From: Candidatus Bathyarchaeota archaeon | GTDB lineage: Archaea; Thermoproteota; Bathyarchaeia; Bathyarchaeales; Bathycorpusculaceae | Reading direction: 5' to 3' | DNA length: 64,000 nt | Assembly: GCA_026014735.1 (NCBI GenBank) | Contig: JAOZHT010000003.1 | Coordinates: forward strand, 62,001 to 126,000 | Shown: positions 18,583-28,013 of the stretch, one piece after another | How the letters are laid out: each line of letters opens with the position of its first letter | Position numbering within the stretch: position 1 is the first letter of the stretch | Position numbers and translations under genes: made by a program | The notes under the pieces: generated by a model | What the model was told of the DNA's origin: nothing | Database searches by the model: none | The model's input: only the letters and a program-made list of their open reading frames with translations

Positions 18583-19697
18583 AAATCCTTATGGTTGGTC
18601 CGTTCCCACCTACGGTAGGTGGCATTACTTCGTGCATGTTAAATATAATGAATTCTTTGAAGGAGAGTTATTATTTTTTGCCTTTTACAACGGGCAGACC
18701 GACAGTTGGAATGAGAAAAGACGCAACAGATTACTCAATTATTTTGAAAATGAAGCCTGCTTTTCTATTTAAATCAGCTATGGTGACTTTTTATCATGTT
18801 TTTAGCTATCCTTTCACCTTATTAACAGAATCGCCTTCAATCGTGCATATAAATGCGACAGATTACCTTAACTTTTTTGAGAATTCTGTCTATTTGTTCG
18901 TAGCAAAGATGCTTAGAAAAAAATCTATTATGCACATCCACGCTACCTATTTTGAAGCTTTTTATGATGGCAGCAATGCCATTTTTAAAGCAGTAATTAG
19001 AAAAACCTTGAATGCGGCTGATAGACTGATTGTTTTATCCCCGAACACTCAGGCTTTCTTTACGAAGATAGCCCCGTCAAGTAAGATTTCAGTGATACCT
19101 AACACGGCAGAAATTCCTGCTAAACTGGTTAATGAAAAATTTAGCGAACGAGATGCTAAAGTACGCGTCCTTTTTCTTGGAAGTGAAGAAGCAAAAAGAA
19201 AGGGTTTTTTTGATGTTATAAAAGCTATACCCATTGTACTTGAAAAGTCTAAAGTGCCGGTTGTTTTCCTCTTTGCAGGAATATATGACAGTGATAAACT
19301 GCGTGCCATAAACGAAACCAAAGCACAATGCAAGTGTGTTGAATGCTTGGGTTACCTTGATAATAGCGAAATGTTGCTGGTTCGCCAGAGTTCCGACATC
19401 TATACGCTGCCAAGTTATGCAGAAGGTTTACCTTGTGCTTTGCTTGAGGCAATGGCTGCAGGGTTGCCTGTTGTCACCACTACTGTAGGGTCGATTCCGG
19501 AAGTTGTCGAGGACAATATTAATGGGTTCTTAATTGAACCCGGTGATGTTACTTTATTAGCTGAAAAGATTGTTGTTTTAGCAAATGATTCTGCACTTAG
19601 ACAAATCATCGGCGTCAGAAATATCGATAAGATTAAAAAACTTTTTTCACCTGAAAGTATTATGCGAGAATTAAACGAGGTTTATCGGGATTTATAA
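18579..19697 (+). CDS. Family 4 (GT-B) glycosyltransferase
   Basis: A 372-residue GT-B enzyme. The N-terminal KILMVGPFPPTVGGITSCM is the usual acceptor-domain glycine loop. The C-terminal domain carries IPNTAEIP, VRVLFLGSEEAKRKGFFDVI, DIYTLPSYAEGLPCALLEAM (the EGLPxxxLE sugar-nucleotide signature) and GLPVVTTTVGSIPEVV. It is soluble, retaining type. ATG at 18579 overlaps the preceding TGA (ATGA), indicating coupled translation; an ATG at 18570 is an alternative. It is the last intact gene of this operon: decayed genes follow directly. Confidence 0.94.
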   Translation: MKILMVGPFPPTVGGITSCMLNIMNSLKESYYFLPFTTGRPTVGMRKDATDYSIILKMKPAFLFKSAMVTFYHVFSYPFTLLTESPSIVHINATDYLNFFENSVYLFVAKMLRKKSIMHIHATYFEAFYDGSNAIFKAVIRKTLNAADRLIVLSPNTQAFFTKIAPSSKISVIPNTAEIPAKLVNEKFSERDAKVRVLFLGSEEAKRKGFFDVIKAIPIVLEKSKVPVVFLFAGIYDSDKLRAINETKAQCKCVECLGYLDNSEMLLVRQSSDIYTLPSYAEGLPCALLEAMAAGLPVVTTTVGSIPEVVEDNINGFLIEPGDVTLLAEKIVVLANDSALRQIIGVRNIDKIKKLFSPESIMRELNEVYRDL

Positions 19698-19718
19698 ACT
19701 TTCAGAGGGCTGAATTGA

Positions 19719-19943
19719 ATGCGAGGCACCAACTTCGAATAGGAGTGGGCGAGTTTAAGGCAGGTTAACTTGAAAAGGACATTATAAACGAGGTATTAAA
19801 TTACGGGCAGATTTCTAAAGGCAGGATGGTTAAGGATTTTTAAAATCATTTTTCCGAATATGTCGGGGTAAACTACAGTTGCTAAATTCTGGGACATCCG
19901 CTTTGATTGCTGGGTTAAAAGCCATAAAGCACAAGTTTGAATA
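19719..19943 (+). pseudogene. Remnant of a DegT/DnrJ/EryC1 sugar aminotransferase (N-terminal part)
   Basis: Reading through stops and shifts, the segment translates as RIGVGEFKAG, stop, LEKDIINEVLNYGQISKG, RMVKDF, stop, then HFSEYVGVNY. After a shift it reads LNSGTSALIAGLKAIKHKFE and stop. The VGVNY-x-x-x-LNSGTSAL motif is typical of the N-terminal region of PLP-dependent DegT-family sugar aminotransferases. At least two TAA codons replace likely GAA codons and one indel is present. The PLP lysine region and the rest are gone. It probably belonged to an amino-deoxysugar pathway using the product of gmd. It is not expressed as a functional protein. Confidence 0.75.
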
Positions 19944-20448
19944 AAAGCCAAAGCCAGAACAATATGGTTTTAACGTTATCCACCTGTTGCTTGCAATCCT
20001 CTACGGTCCACATGATAACTTTGAACCCGAAGACTCCCATGTGATTCCTGGGTTAATTACAAAGGTGGTATGGGCCCACGCAAAAGGTGATTCGCCGGTA
20101 GAAGTTTGGGGTTCAGTAAGGCTTCCCGCGAATTCTCTTTGTGGATGACGCAAGCGAAGCCATAATATTGGCTGCCGAGAAGTACAAAAACTCTGAACCG
20201 GTAAACATCGGTACCGGCAGCGAAATAACCATTAAAGATTTGGTCAATTTGGTTGCTGAGTTGACGGGGTTTAAAGGCGAAATCATCTGGAACAAAGATA
20301 CGCCTGGCGGGCAACCGAAAAGACATTTGGATACAGTAAGGCGCTGAAGGATTTTGGTTTTCAAGCTAAAACTGGTCTTTTTGATGGTTTGCAAAAGACT
20401 ATTCTGTGGTACAATCAGAATAGACGCAAACAAGGTTGTAGGTGTTAA
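19944..20448 (+). pseudogene. Remnant of a GDP-fucose-synthase-like epimerase (C-terminal half)
   Basis: This is the C-terminal half of an epimerase related to the intact gene at 17167. It reads EQYGFNVIHLL, YGPHDNFEPEDSHVIPGLI and VEVWGS. After a shift it continues with [58 protein letters not shown], and after another shift LKDFGFQAKTGLFDGLQKT. The aligned blocks of the intact gene are in the same order. The N-terminal Rossmann half is missing and the piece is joined to an aminotransferase remnant, so a deletion removed the middle of a two-gene stretch. Confidence 0.85.
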
Positions 20449-20572
20449 CTCGGCGTATGCCAGTAAAATATAATTTGGCACTGTAGTAAACAATCATCGT
20501 AGCATCATTTTTTCAAGCATCAGCTGTAATATTCTGTGGATTTAATTATCCCTGTTACCTTGGAGCAATTGC

Positions 20573-22306
20573 ATGTTAAAAGACAAAATCACTCTGCGCT
20601 CTCTCTCCTGGATACTATTCGTCTTTGCGATAGCGTATCTAATTATTAGCGCCTTGATGATGCGCAGAGACTACCAGGACAGTTGGGTCCTTGAAGGCAT
20701 CGAAATTCCCTTCATACTGTTCCTGCTAACGTTCTGCTTAGTCTTCTTCACCGAGAAAAAAATAACTCACATTCTATGCATTGCTGTTGCCAGCAGAATC
20801 ATTTTTTCTCTGGTTCCAGCTTTAAAATACATGTGGTTCCCAGGCGGCTACATCGACCAGCAACAACAATTCAACTTAGCTTCAACCGTAATTTGGACCG
20901 GTCACATCGCCTCCTCATCCGACATATCCTTCCAATACTACATTAGTGCGCCCTTAGAGCACATACTTTTTTCAGCTACTTCGATTTTTCCAAACATCCA
21001 GCTAGCAACGGTGCTGCAATTCCTTCCAGTCTTACTTGGAGCCCTCTATCCCCTATTGACCTATGCAATTGTTAGGAACATAGGTTTGGCTAGAAATAAT
21101 ACATACACAAAATTCGTGATATTTGTCTCCTCTGTTCCTCTAGCGCTCTATAGCTATTTTGTTACCGGTACATTGCTCGGGATGTTACTTTCCCTGATTA
21201 TTTTGTATCTCTTGGTTTCAATAATTACCAAAAAAGATCGTCGGTATTGGATGTTGTGTATTTTTTTTGTGTTAGGGTTGGCAATCGCTCACACGATTTC
21301 CTCTGTTTTTCTTGCGGTATTTCTTGTCGTAATTGCTGCTCTACAGAAAATGCCTGTATTGCAGAGAATACGGCTAATAAAGTCAAAAGGAGTGCTGTTG
21401 CCTGCTGCTTTATCGATAGCAATAATTGGTCTAACTTGGCTTATGTATAACGCTTCCGCCACTCTAAATCAGATGTCAATTTATTTTTTTTCAGTTTTTT
21501 ACGGTGGATCAGGCCCAAAAGCCGAAGCGGTGCCCTCCGTCTTATTTTCTTTAGCAAGTGCTGACCCTTTGGCCGCTTTTACAACAGTCATGGTGTATTA
21601 TGGGGCTGAGCTTTTTGCTCTATTACTGGCAGCTTCGGGGATTTTTGTCATAATTTTCAAAAAACAGAAGTTGACTGGGGTTGATCATTTTCTTTTAATT
21701 TTTTTTGGTCTTTCAATATTTGGTTCTTTAATAGGATTAGCGCTTGGTCTGGGTGCCGCTCGTTTCCTGACTTTTGCAAATATATTAGCTCCTTTCTTTG
21801 TTGGTTACGCATTATACTATTTTAGTAAAAAATTAAGATGGGTACTACCTTTGCTTGTTGTAGGCTTGCTTTTTTTTTCAACCATAGAGGTTTACTGTGC
21901 TGAACCTCTTATTCCACAAGCTAACATATTGTATCCGGAATTACCTGATGATGTTCCTATTGCTAACGTATTTACTTATAACTCAATTTATCAAAGAACG
22001 CTGACTGGATTCCTCACAAGTTATGCATCTTATGGCATTATAGCCTCAGATTTAGTTACGAGAAATCAAATAGTTGGCTTAGCTAATGAGAGTTATGTCC
22101 GCGAACATATGCCTGTTTATTATTACCCTCTAGGCGGTGAACCATTGCAGAGTTACAATATATTTGTAACTCATCTTCCTGGAAAAGCTGGAGTTTTTGC
22201 TGAACCTGCACAATTTAGGTCTCCTTCCGAAATAGCAAAAACTGTTCAGGGTGATAGTGTCGTATATAACAATGGCGAATCTTATGTTTTGTTTAATCAG
22301 CCTTGA
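20573..22306 (+). CDS. Polytopic membrane protein, putative GT-C-type glycosyltransferase
   Basis: A 577-residue protein with about 12 predicted membrane helices up to residue 445 and an extracellular C-terminal portion. A hydrophilic loop after the second to third helices contains YMWFPGGYIDQQQQFNLAST, resembling the acidic first loops of GT-C enzymes that use lipid-phosphate sugars. No family signature can be named with certainty. Given the lipid-phosphate sugar synthase-like enzymes at 9-11.5 kb and the surrounding operon, transfer of a sugar on the outer face is a reasonable guess. GGAG lies nine bases before the ATG. Confidence 0.75.
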   Translation: MLKDKITLRSLSWILFVFAIAYLIISALMMRRDYQDSWVLEGIEIPFILFLLTFCLVFFTEKKITHILCIAVASRIIFSLVPALKYMWFPGGYIDQQQQFNLASTVIWTGHIASSSDISFQYYISAPLEHILFSATSIFPNIQLATVLQFLPVLLGALYPLLTYAIVRNIGLARNNTYTKFVIFVSSVPLALYSYFVTGTLLGMLLSLIILYLLVSIITKKDRRYWMLCIFFVLGLAIAHTISSVFLAVFLVVIAALQKMPVLQRIRLIKSKGVLLPAALSIAIIGLTWLMYNASATLNQMSIYFFSVFYGGSGPKAEAVPSVLFSLASADPLAAFTTVMVYYGAELFALLLAASGIFVIIFKKQKLTGVDHFLLIFFGLSIFGSLIGLALGLGAARFLTFANILAPFFVGYALYYFSKKLRWVLPLLVVGLLFFSTIEVYCAEPLIPQANILYPELPDDVPIANVFTYNSIYQRTLTGFLTSYASYGIIASDLVTRNQIVGLANESYVREHMPVYYYPLGGEPLQSYNIFVTHLPGKAGVFAEPAQFRSPSEIAKTVQGDSVVYNNGESYVLFNQP

Positions 22307-22355
22307 TATTTAATTTTGTTATAATTCAAATGTCGCATATTATCGGTGAAAAAAA

Positions 22356-23012
22356 TTGATATCTATGTATGATGTGAAGAGAACAAAACAAGTGGCCAGT
22401 CTTATTCCAAAAAGTTCTTCAACCAAACTTGCTCTTGATATAGGTTGCAATACCGGTATAATGGCTGAGGCTATTGAAAGTAGCGGGTATACATACATAG
22501 GCTTGGATATCTCCAAAGATGCTATTTCAACTTGTCATGATTGCAATCTATACAGGCACCTTATGCTAGCTGATGCCACTTCACCTCCATTTAGGTCTTG
22601 TTTCAGCCTAATTACTGCATTAGAAATCATTGAGCACTTAGATAACCCTGAAATCTTTCTTGACAGACTGGCTAATTTGCTCGTTGACAACGGCTATCTC
22701 CTTATTTCCACTCCAAACAGGTTGTCTTTAGAAGGCGCTAAAGGTAAACTTGAAAAGTATGTTGTTAAAAAGGAATGGAACGCTTGGAACGATGCGCACA
22801 AACACATTTTTACCTCTTGTGAATTTCTTTCTTATTTTCAGAAGCGTTTTAAAGTGGAAACATTAGTCGGTTACTACTTTTTACCACATATCTTTTCAGA
22901 GCATATCGACAGAAAATGGTGGTTTGGAAGTCATGTTAGGTTTTCCAGTTCAACACGATTCCCGTTAAATCGGTTCGGATTCCAAGTGATGCTGCTTCTC
23001 AAAAAGAAGTAG
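22356..23012 (+). CDS. Class I SAM-dependent methyltransferase
   Basis: A 218-residue methyltransferase with motif I LALDIGCNTGIMAEAI near residue 26-41, an acidic GLDISKDAI at strand 2, ADATSPPF, and ALEIIEHLDNPEIFL as motif IV-like, followed by NLLVDNGYLLISTPN. This is the pattern of methyltransferase_11/23 enzymes found in O-antigen-type clusters. Its substrate may be a sugar or lipid-linked intermediate. TTG at 22356 with GGTGA upstream is used; an ATG three codons later is possible. It lies 49 bases after the GT-C-like gene. Confidence 0.9.
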   Translation: MISMYDVKRTKQVASLIPKSSSTKLALDIGCNTGIMAEAIESSGYTYIGLDISKDAISTCHDCNLYRHLMLADATSPPFRSCFSLITALEIIEHLDNPEIFLDRLANLLVDNGYLLISTPNRLSLEGAKGKLEKYVVKKEWNAWNDAHKHIFTSCEFLSYFQKRFKVETLVGYYFLPHIFSEHIDRKWWFGSHVRFSSSTRFPLNRFGFQVMLLLKKK

Positions 23013-23076
23013 TCTCTCAGGTATTTTATTATTGTTTAGTAAGCGGCTATTGCCTAATGGTTTGGTGGACAAAAAA

Positions 23077-24045
23077 ATGTCTCATCCTTTGGTAAGTGTT
23101 ATTATCCCCACAAAAAATAGGCCTAGTTATGCTACTTTAGCCGTTCAAAGCGCTTTGAACCAGACTTTTAATGATTTAGAAATAATTCTGGTCGATGGCA
23201 GCTCAAATCGTATTTTTGGGGAAATGGTGGGTAAATTGGAGGATAAGCGAATCCGTTATTACCTCCAGGAAGGTGGCCGAGGGGTATCTGCGGCCAGAAA
23301 TTTCGGCATTGGACGAGCTAAGGGTAGATTTCTCGCTTTTTTAGATGATGATGACGTTTGGCTACCGCATCACGTTGAAAAACAAGTATCTGTCTTGAAA
23401 AATGATGGAGTTCGATGCGTTTATAGTTCTTCTTGTTATTTGGTCAACGAAGATGGTGTGATTCTGGGGTCTAAATTTTTCGAGCCGAATAACAATAACA
23501 ACGATATGTATCATAAACTACTAAAAAGCAACGTAACTGGAAATTGTTCTGGATTTATGGCAAGTAAAGACTGTTTCACAGAAGTTGGTTTTTTTGATGA
23601 GCAGCTTTTTGCCTCTGAGGATTGGGATATGTGGATTAGACTTGCCAAAAAAAATAATTTTGTAAGCGTAGATGGCCCAACCTACATGTATCGTCTTCAC
23701 CGAAAAAGATTGAGTAACGACTATACCCCAATAATAAAAGCTCAACAATTGCTTTTCCGGAAAGTGTTAACGGATATTGCCTCAGCTCCTAATAAAAACG
23801 AGGCATTAAGGTGTTGGCGCGTGCTCTTGGGCACTGATTACCTTCAATATGGAGCTAATTCAAGGGCAAGGCATGAGTACTCCCAGGCGATACAGCTGGA
23901 CAAGCGCTCAATAAGTCTGTATCTTCGTTATTTATCCGCGTGTTTTCCCGCTCAAGTATATAACTGGGGACATTCAAAGCTTGAACCTGTGATTATTCAA
24001 ATTAAGAATGGGGAACGAAAAGGTTTGCTGTATAACTTTCTTTAG
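23077..24045 (+). CDS. Family 2 glycosyltransferase (GT-A, soluble)
   Basis: A 322-residue GT2 enzyme beginning VSVIIPTKNRPSYATLAVQS, with LVDGSSN, a GRGVSAARNFGIGRAKG segment and FLAFLDDDDVWLP (DxD-type metal site). FFDEQLFASEDWDMWIRLAK is the ED-type catalytic base region. No membrane segments are present. ATG at 23077 has GGTGG eight bases upstream and gives the usual start immediately before the GT-A fold; a TTG 15 codons earlier would add a basic extension. It closes the run of glycan-assembly enzymes before the secreted hydrolase gene. Confidence 0.93.
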   Translation: MSHPLVSVIIPTKNRPSYATLAVQSALNQTFNDLEIILVDGSSNRIFGEMVGKLEDKRIRYYLQEGGRGVSAARNFGIGRAKGRFLAFLDDDDVWLPHHVEKQVSVLKNDGVRCVYSSSCYLVNEDGVILGSKFFEPNNNNNDMYHKLLKSNVTGNCSGFMASKDCFTEVGFFDEQLFASEDWDMWIRLAKKNNFVSVDGPTYMYRLHRKRLSNDYTPIIKAQQLLFRKVLTDIASAPNKNEALRCWRVLLGTDYLQYGANSRARHEYSQAIQLDKRSISLYLRYLSACFPAQVYNWGHSKLEPVIIQIKNGERKGLLYNFL

Positions 24046-24205
24046 TTGGGTTCTTGTCGATGTTTTTGTCTTTTGGTGTTAAATTTGCTTAAAATCTTAA
24101 ATTTCTTCCTGTTGGGAATATTTTTTCTTATAATTTTGGTTTCATGTCTGTTGGCGGCGCGGTGGCATACACAACATATATTAAATCGTAACCCATACGA
24201 TATTT

Positions 24206-25576
24206 ATGGGTTTAGGAACAAAAACTGTCATATCTTTTCTAGTAGTGATTTTATGTCTCTCAATGTTGTTACCTCTAGGCCAAGTCCTTGCTACAGGCGA
24301 TATCACTATTTCTATCTCTACCAGTGGCACTATTAAAAAAACTCACGAAAACACCGGTTCCCTTAAAATAAGGATTTATGAATCGTCATGGAATTTCAAT
24401 GAATACAATGAAACCACATTATCCAATACATTTGGTATGTCTCAGTCCTGGTGGATTGACCCGAGCAGTCCCTATAACCATTATGACTCAAAAATGACTC
24501 AGGTTTTAGAGACGAACCCTGACTTTAAGTTTTTAGTCTACAGGAACGTGATGACAATTTACAGTTATTGGTCTGATGAGTGGAATTACGCGAACAGTCA
24601 AGGCTGGCTTCTTAAGGATTCACAGGGAAATTATGTTACTGAATCCTCGTATTCGGATAATTATATGGTTGACATCACCAATGCCTCTTATCAGCAATGG
24701 GTAGCCAATAGATGTGCACTATGGCTTGAGCAGCACCCTCAATTTGCCGGTGTCATGGCTGATAATGGTCTAAAATATAGTGCTTCTGAATGGGCTGGCG
24801 CTGCCAACTCAACACCCATCGACCAATCGACAGGCCTGCCGTTTACTACCCAAAAAATCCTCGATGGTTGCGCAGGAACCCTAAACGCGATAATCAATGC
24901 CCTTGGCCCAGATAAAATGGTGACAGCTAACGGGATATGGACAGGCTTTTGTTTCGACCTAGCAAGCACCGAAGTTCCTATGGCGGGACAAAACTACCGA
25001 TATATTCTATCTCAAGTCCCCGGCTTAAAGGGCATTATGAGTGAAGGTCCATTCTACCAATCGTATTCCACACATTACTATTCCGTGACGGAATGGCAAC
25101 AGTCAATCAACATGGTGAAGTGGATTCAAGATAATTTCCTATCCAACCCAGAAAATCAGTTCATCGCGCTTGTGCCCGCTGCAGCCTCCATCATTCCTGA
25201 AGGCACCTCAAAACTTGATTTAGCAATGTTTGGATACTGTTCTCTACTCTTAGCGGCTGAGAAATCCGATCAGAACAACATAGGCTTCGGTGGAACCCCT
25301 AGCACAATGAGCCAAGACACAGAGTTGTTATCGTTTGCTCAGCAAATCAGAAACCTAGACATTGGATTACCGATTGGTAACTACTACCAAGCCTCTGGGT
25401 CCTCTTTGTTTGCCCGAACCTTCACGGGGGGGTTAGTGCTGGTTAATCCATCCGATAATGCAGTTACGTACCCGCTTGGTCATAACTATTATCTGATGGA
25501 TGGCAGCGCTACGCCGCAGTCTTTGGTGATAAATCCACATCAGGGTGTTATCCTGCTTAACCAAAAGCAGCCTTGA
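24206..25576 (+). CDS. Secreted putative glycosyl hydrolase (GHL15-like)
   Basis: A 456-residue exported protein: signal peptide (about 1-30), then a probable TIM-barrel. Blocks such as FKFLVYRNVMTIYS, QGWLLKDSQGNY, YMVDITNASYQQW, FAGVMADNGLKY and MVTANGIWTG resemble the hypothetical glycosyl hydrolase family GHL15, in which an Asp on MADNG and a later Glu (IMSEGPFY) would be catalytic. The C-terminus (ARTFTGGLVLVNPSD and onward) looks like the small beta-domain that ends many such hydrolases. A TATA-like ACATATATTAAA about 26 bases before the ATG suggests a leaderless transcript. It may trim the glycan built by this island. Confidence 0.72.
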   Translation: MGLGTKTVISFLVVILCLSMLLPLGQVLATGDITISISTSGTIKKTHENTGSLKIRIYESSWNFNEYNETTLSNTFGMSQSWWIDPSSPYNHYDSKMTQVLETNPDFKFLVYRNVMTIYSYWSDEWNYANSQGWLLKDSQGNYVTESSYSDNYMVDITNASYQQWVANRCALWLEQHPQFAGVMADNGLKYSASEWAGAANSTPIDQSTGLPFTTQKILDGCAGTLNAIINALGPDKMVTANGIWTGFCFDLASTEVPMAGQNYRYILSQVPGLKGIMSEGPFYQSYSTHYYSVTEWQQSINMVKWIQDNFLSNPENQFIALVPAAASIIPEGTSKLDLAMFGYCSLLLAAEKSDQNNIGFGGTPSTMSQDTELLSFAQQIRNLDIGLPIGNYYQASGSSLFARTFTGGLVLVNPSDNAVTYPLGHNYYLMDGSATPQSLVINPHQGVILLNQKQP

Positions 25577-25701
25577 GATGCAATCCACAGACCCCTCCGC
25601 ATCTCTCCGCCAACAAGATGACGTGAACAGGTGGCGCCAGACTAGCAAAACAAGGCAGCAGACAAAGTTGCCGCCGAAAAATGATAAAAAGAGTGATTGG
25701 T

Positions 25702-25908
25702 ATGCAGATGCCCCCCTTAATGGTTGGAGACTTAGCCTTTTTGATCGCTATCACAGCTATTGTTTTGCTTATAACCGCAGAATTTGTTTCCCACCATTAT
25801 GGCTCCATAAATTTTGTAGTGAATAAGAGGAAGCTTCTGGGGTTGTCGTATGTCTTTGCCGTCTTGTTTTTCTTGACCTTTGCCCTGCGTTTCTTTAACG
25901 TACTATGA
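25702..25908 (+). CDS. Small two-helix membrane protein
   Basis: A 68-residue protein of unknown function with two hydrophobic segments (about 8-30 and 44-66) joined by a short loop with a basic stretch (NKRKLLG). Both ends appear to face the same side. The composition and clean membrane topology favour a real gene, although it has no recognised motif. ATG at 25702 (MQMPPL) is chosen; an in-frame ATG seven codons upstream would add a Lys/Arg-rich start. It follows the secreted hydrolase by 125 bases on the same strand. Confidence 0.6.
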   Translation: MQMPPLMVGDLAFLIAITAIVLLITAEFVSHHYGSINFVVNKRKLLGLSYVFAVLFFLTFALRFFNVL

Positions 25909-26019
25909 GATTATAACTTGCGAGGCGCCCACCTGAAGGGTATGCTTTTTTGGCTGTAGGTTATAAAATTTTAAAGCTTTAATTGTAATTCTACAAAGAA
26001 TAAACGGGTGCCGACCAGA

Positions 26020-26790
26020 ATGTCAAATAAAAAAATGGGCTTTAACCGACTTCTTAGCTTAATTATGTTTATTGCCGGACTGAGCCTAGTGGCTGTTTCA
26101 GCAATTAACGCTTCTTCCTACATAGCTATACTTGGCACAGCCGCATTTTTTTGGGGCGCAATCCTACTCTATTTAACCCCCACAAAACACGTGCCCCTAT
26201 CTTACCTTGAAGCTTCAACAAACTTCCAACTTGACAATATCGAGCGTATACTTACTGAATTCAACCTAAACGAAAAAGGCATTTATCTCCCACCGAAAAA
26301 CCTAACAGACGTGGAATCAAGCCTAATTTTTATCCCAAAATCCCCACAAACCCTTATACCTACCACAAAAAGCGACGAAAACCTGCGTCTAAGACAAAAC
26401 GATGGCTTATTCCTCACGCCACCCGGTAAAGGACTACTGAAGGTCATGGAAAAAGTGGGCAAAGTCTCGTTTACCAAACTTGATATCCGAGAATTGGAAC
26501 CGACACTTAAAAAGATCCTAATCGAAGACTTTGAATCAGCAGAAAAAATAGAAACCAACGTTAAACAGAACCTTACAACAATCGTGATCTCCGGAAGTCT
26601 CTTTAGCGAAATTTGCAATCAGGCAAGCCAATCCCCCCGCGCCCACAATCAAGTCGGGTGCCTTTTCTCCAGCGCATTGGCCTGTGCATTGGTAAAAGTT
26701 ATTGGAAACCCCATCATAATCGAAAGCGAAACCACAGATCCAAATACAAAAACCACAACAATTCAATTTAAGTCGATAGTCGAAAAATAG
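26020..26790 (+). CDS. Membrane-associated protein of unknown function
   Basis: A 256-residue protein with two N-terminal membrane helices (about 7-55) and a cytoplasmic alpha/beta domain of about 200 residues. That domain includes KGIYLPPKNLTDVESSLIFI, LFLTPPGKGLLKVMEK and a VGCLFSSALACALVKVIG segment near the end. I recognise no catalytic motif or family. The first codons are Lys/Arg-rich before the first helix, consistent with the ATG at 26020; a GTG four codons earlier is possible. It is followed by the DUF1616 membrane-half gene, and the two may share a role in glycan or envelope processes; this is positional inference. Confidence 0.68.
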   Translation: MSNKKMGFNRLLSLIMFIAGLSLVAVSAINASSYIAILGTAAFFWGAILLYLTPTKHVPLSYLEASTNFQLDNIERILTEFNLNEKGIYLPPKNLTDVESSLIFIPKSPQTLIPTTKSDENLRLRQNDGLFLTPPGKGLLKVMEKVGKVSFTKLDIRELEPTLKKILIEDFESAEKIETNVKQNLTTIVISGSLFSEICNQASQSPRAHNQVGCLFSSALACALVKVIGNPIIIESETTDPNTKTTTIQFKSIVEK

Positions 26791-26896
26791 AAATGCGCGC
26801 GGTATAGGCGGCTAGTGAGCAAGCTAATGGCTATCTTCTCGATTTATTGATTCTTATAAGCATAATAAACAAATCTAGCTGGGCAAGGTAAAGTTA

Positions 26897-27520
26897 ATGA
26901 CCCAAGGATTAAACCAAACAAGAGGTCAAATTAAACAACTTATACTTGATACGATAGAAAAACAGGCGCCAGAAACTACTGATCAGTTAATTGCTGCCGT
27001 AAAAGATAAAACCGACGCCTTAGACACTGAATCCATCCTCAACTTGATCGTTGAACTTGAAAACGAAGGCAACCTGATTTTTACTGACCGCTCTTCAACT
27101 TCAAATTTTAGAAGCTATATTTTTTCAAAGAAAGCCTCTTGGTTCTGGGTGGTCATTATCCTGTCAATCGGAAGTTGTCTGTCTACATTTATCATTTCAG
27201 ATAGTGCGTCACCTATTCGTTTAGTTTTCAGTTCTATTTTCGTCTTGTTTCTACCGGGTTACGCAATCATAAGATTGCTTTTTCCCATAAAAGTTCCGAT
27301 AACAACCCAAAGCCAAAACATGGATGACATAGAACGTATAGCTATGAGCTTTGGAACCAGTATAGTGCTCGTGCCCATGGTGGGTTTAATCTTGAACTAT
27401 ACTCCCTGGGGTATACGTTTGATTCCCCTCACCACCTGTTTACTTTTATTAACGGTTTTTTTCGCAATTTTAGCAGTTTGGCGTTCAAGCAAACAATTTG
27501 TGCTTCACGAGCAGCATTAA
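26897..27520 (+). CDS. Winged-helix-like domain fused to DUF1616 membrane half
   Basis: A 207-residue protein. Residues 1-70 form a helical domain (TRGQIKQLILDTI, LIVELENEGNLIF) resembling a winged helix. Four membrane helices follow and include FVLFLPGYAIIRLLFP, DIERIAMSFGTSIVLVPMVG and NYTPWGIRL. These blocks are the hallmark of the N-terminal membrane part of DUF1616. The extracellular half usual in that family is missing here, but a protein resembling it is encoded at 12.26-12.87 kb. A membrane-bound regulator is conceivable. Its start ATG at 26897 follows a weak GGTAA. Confidence 0.78.
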   Translation: MTQGLNQTRGQIKQLILDTIEKQAPETTDQLIAAVKDKTDALDTESILNLIVELENEGNLIFTDRSSTSNFRSYIFSKKASWFWVVIILSIGSCLSTFIISDSASPIRLVFSSIFVLFLPGYAIIRLLFPIKVPITTQSQNMDDIERIAMSFGTSIVLVPMVGLILNYTPWGIRLIPLTTCLLLLTVFFAILAVWRSSKQFVLHEQH

Positions 27521-28013
27521 CTACAAACCTGCCTTTTATTGGAGTCTTTTCTGTTTACTATCGATTCTGTAGTGGTGAATAGGTGGATAATCCTGCTTAT
27601 GACAGGCTTGGGATAACAAGCAAAAGGCAGAATTAATTGGCTGCTTTTTTTGTGGCCTTAAAATCAGATGGTGAAATATGAGTTGAGATAGTGATCTGAA
27701 CAAAATAGGGCTTGCTAATTTTTCAAGCGCACTTGTTAGGTGAATGAAAAATACGTGGCCTGAATGTTTAGCATCAGTTTAATTTTTCGCTCTATAATCT
27801 TATTAAATGCATATTACAATCTCCAGAATATTTTAAAAGCAAATTATATCAGCCCAACTATTAAAATTTATAAATGACCAGAAAGTTACACTTGAAGAAG
27901 AGGGCAAGGTAAAGAGGAGAAGGCTTCAGTGAAAACAATTCAGTCAATTATAGGGTACAGTTTCTTTCCCAAGCACCTCCACTGGATAAGCAACAATTCA
28001 GGTTTGAGGTAAC
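27521..28013. other. Intergenic region upstream of the repeat-rich surface protein
   Basis: About 490 AT-rich bases with no supported gene. CTGCCTTTT near 27531 and AAAAGGCAG near 27624 form a 9-bp inverted repeat about 90 bases apart, possibly the end of the upstream transcript. A TATA-like ATTTATAAATG near 27868 is the best promoter candidate for the surface-protein gene and implies a leader over 100 bases long. GAGGT at 28006-28010 is its ribosome binding site. Confidence 0.45.
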
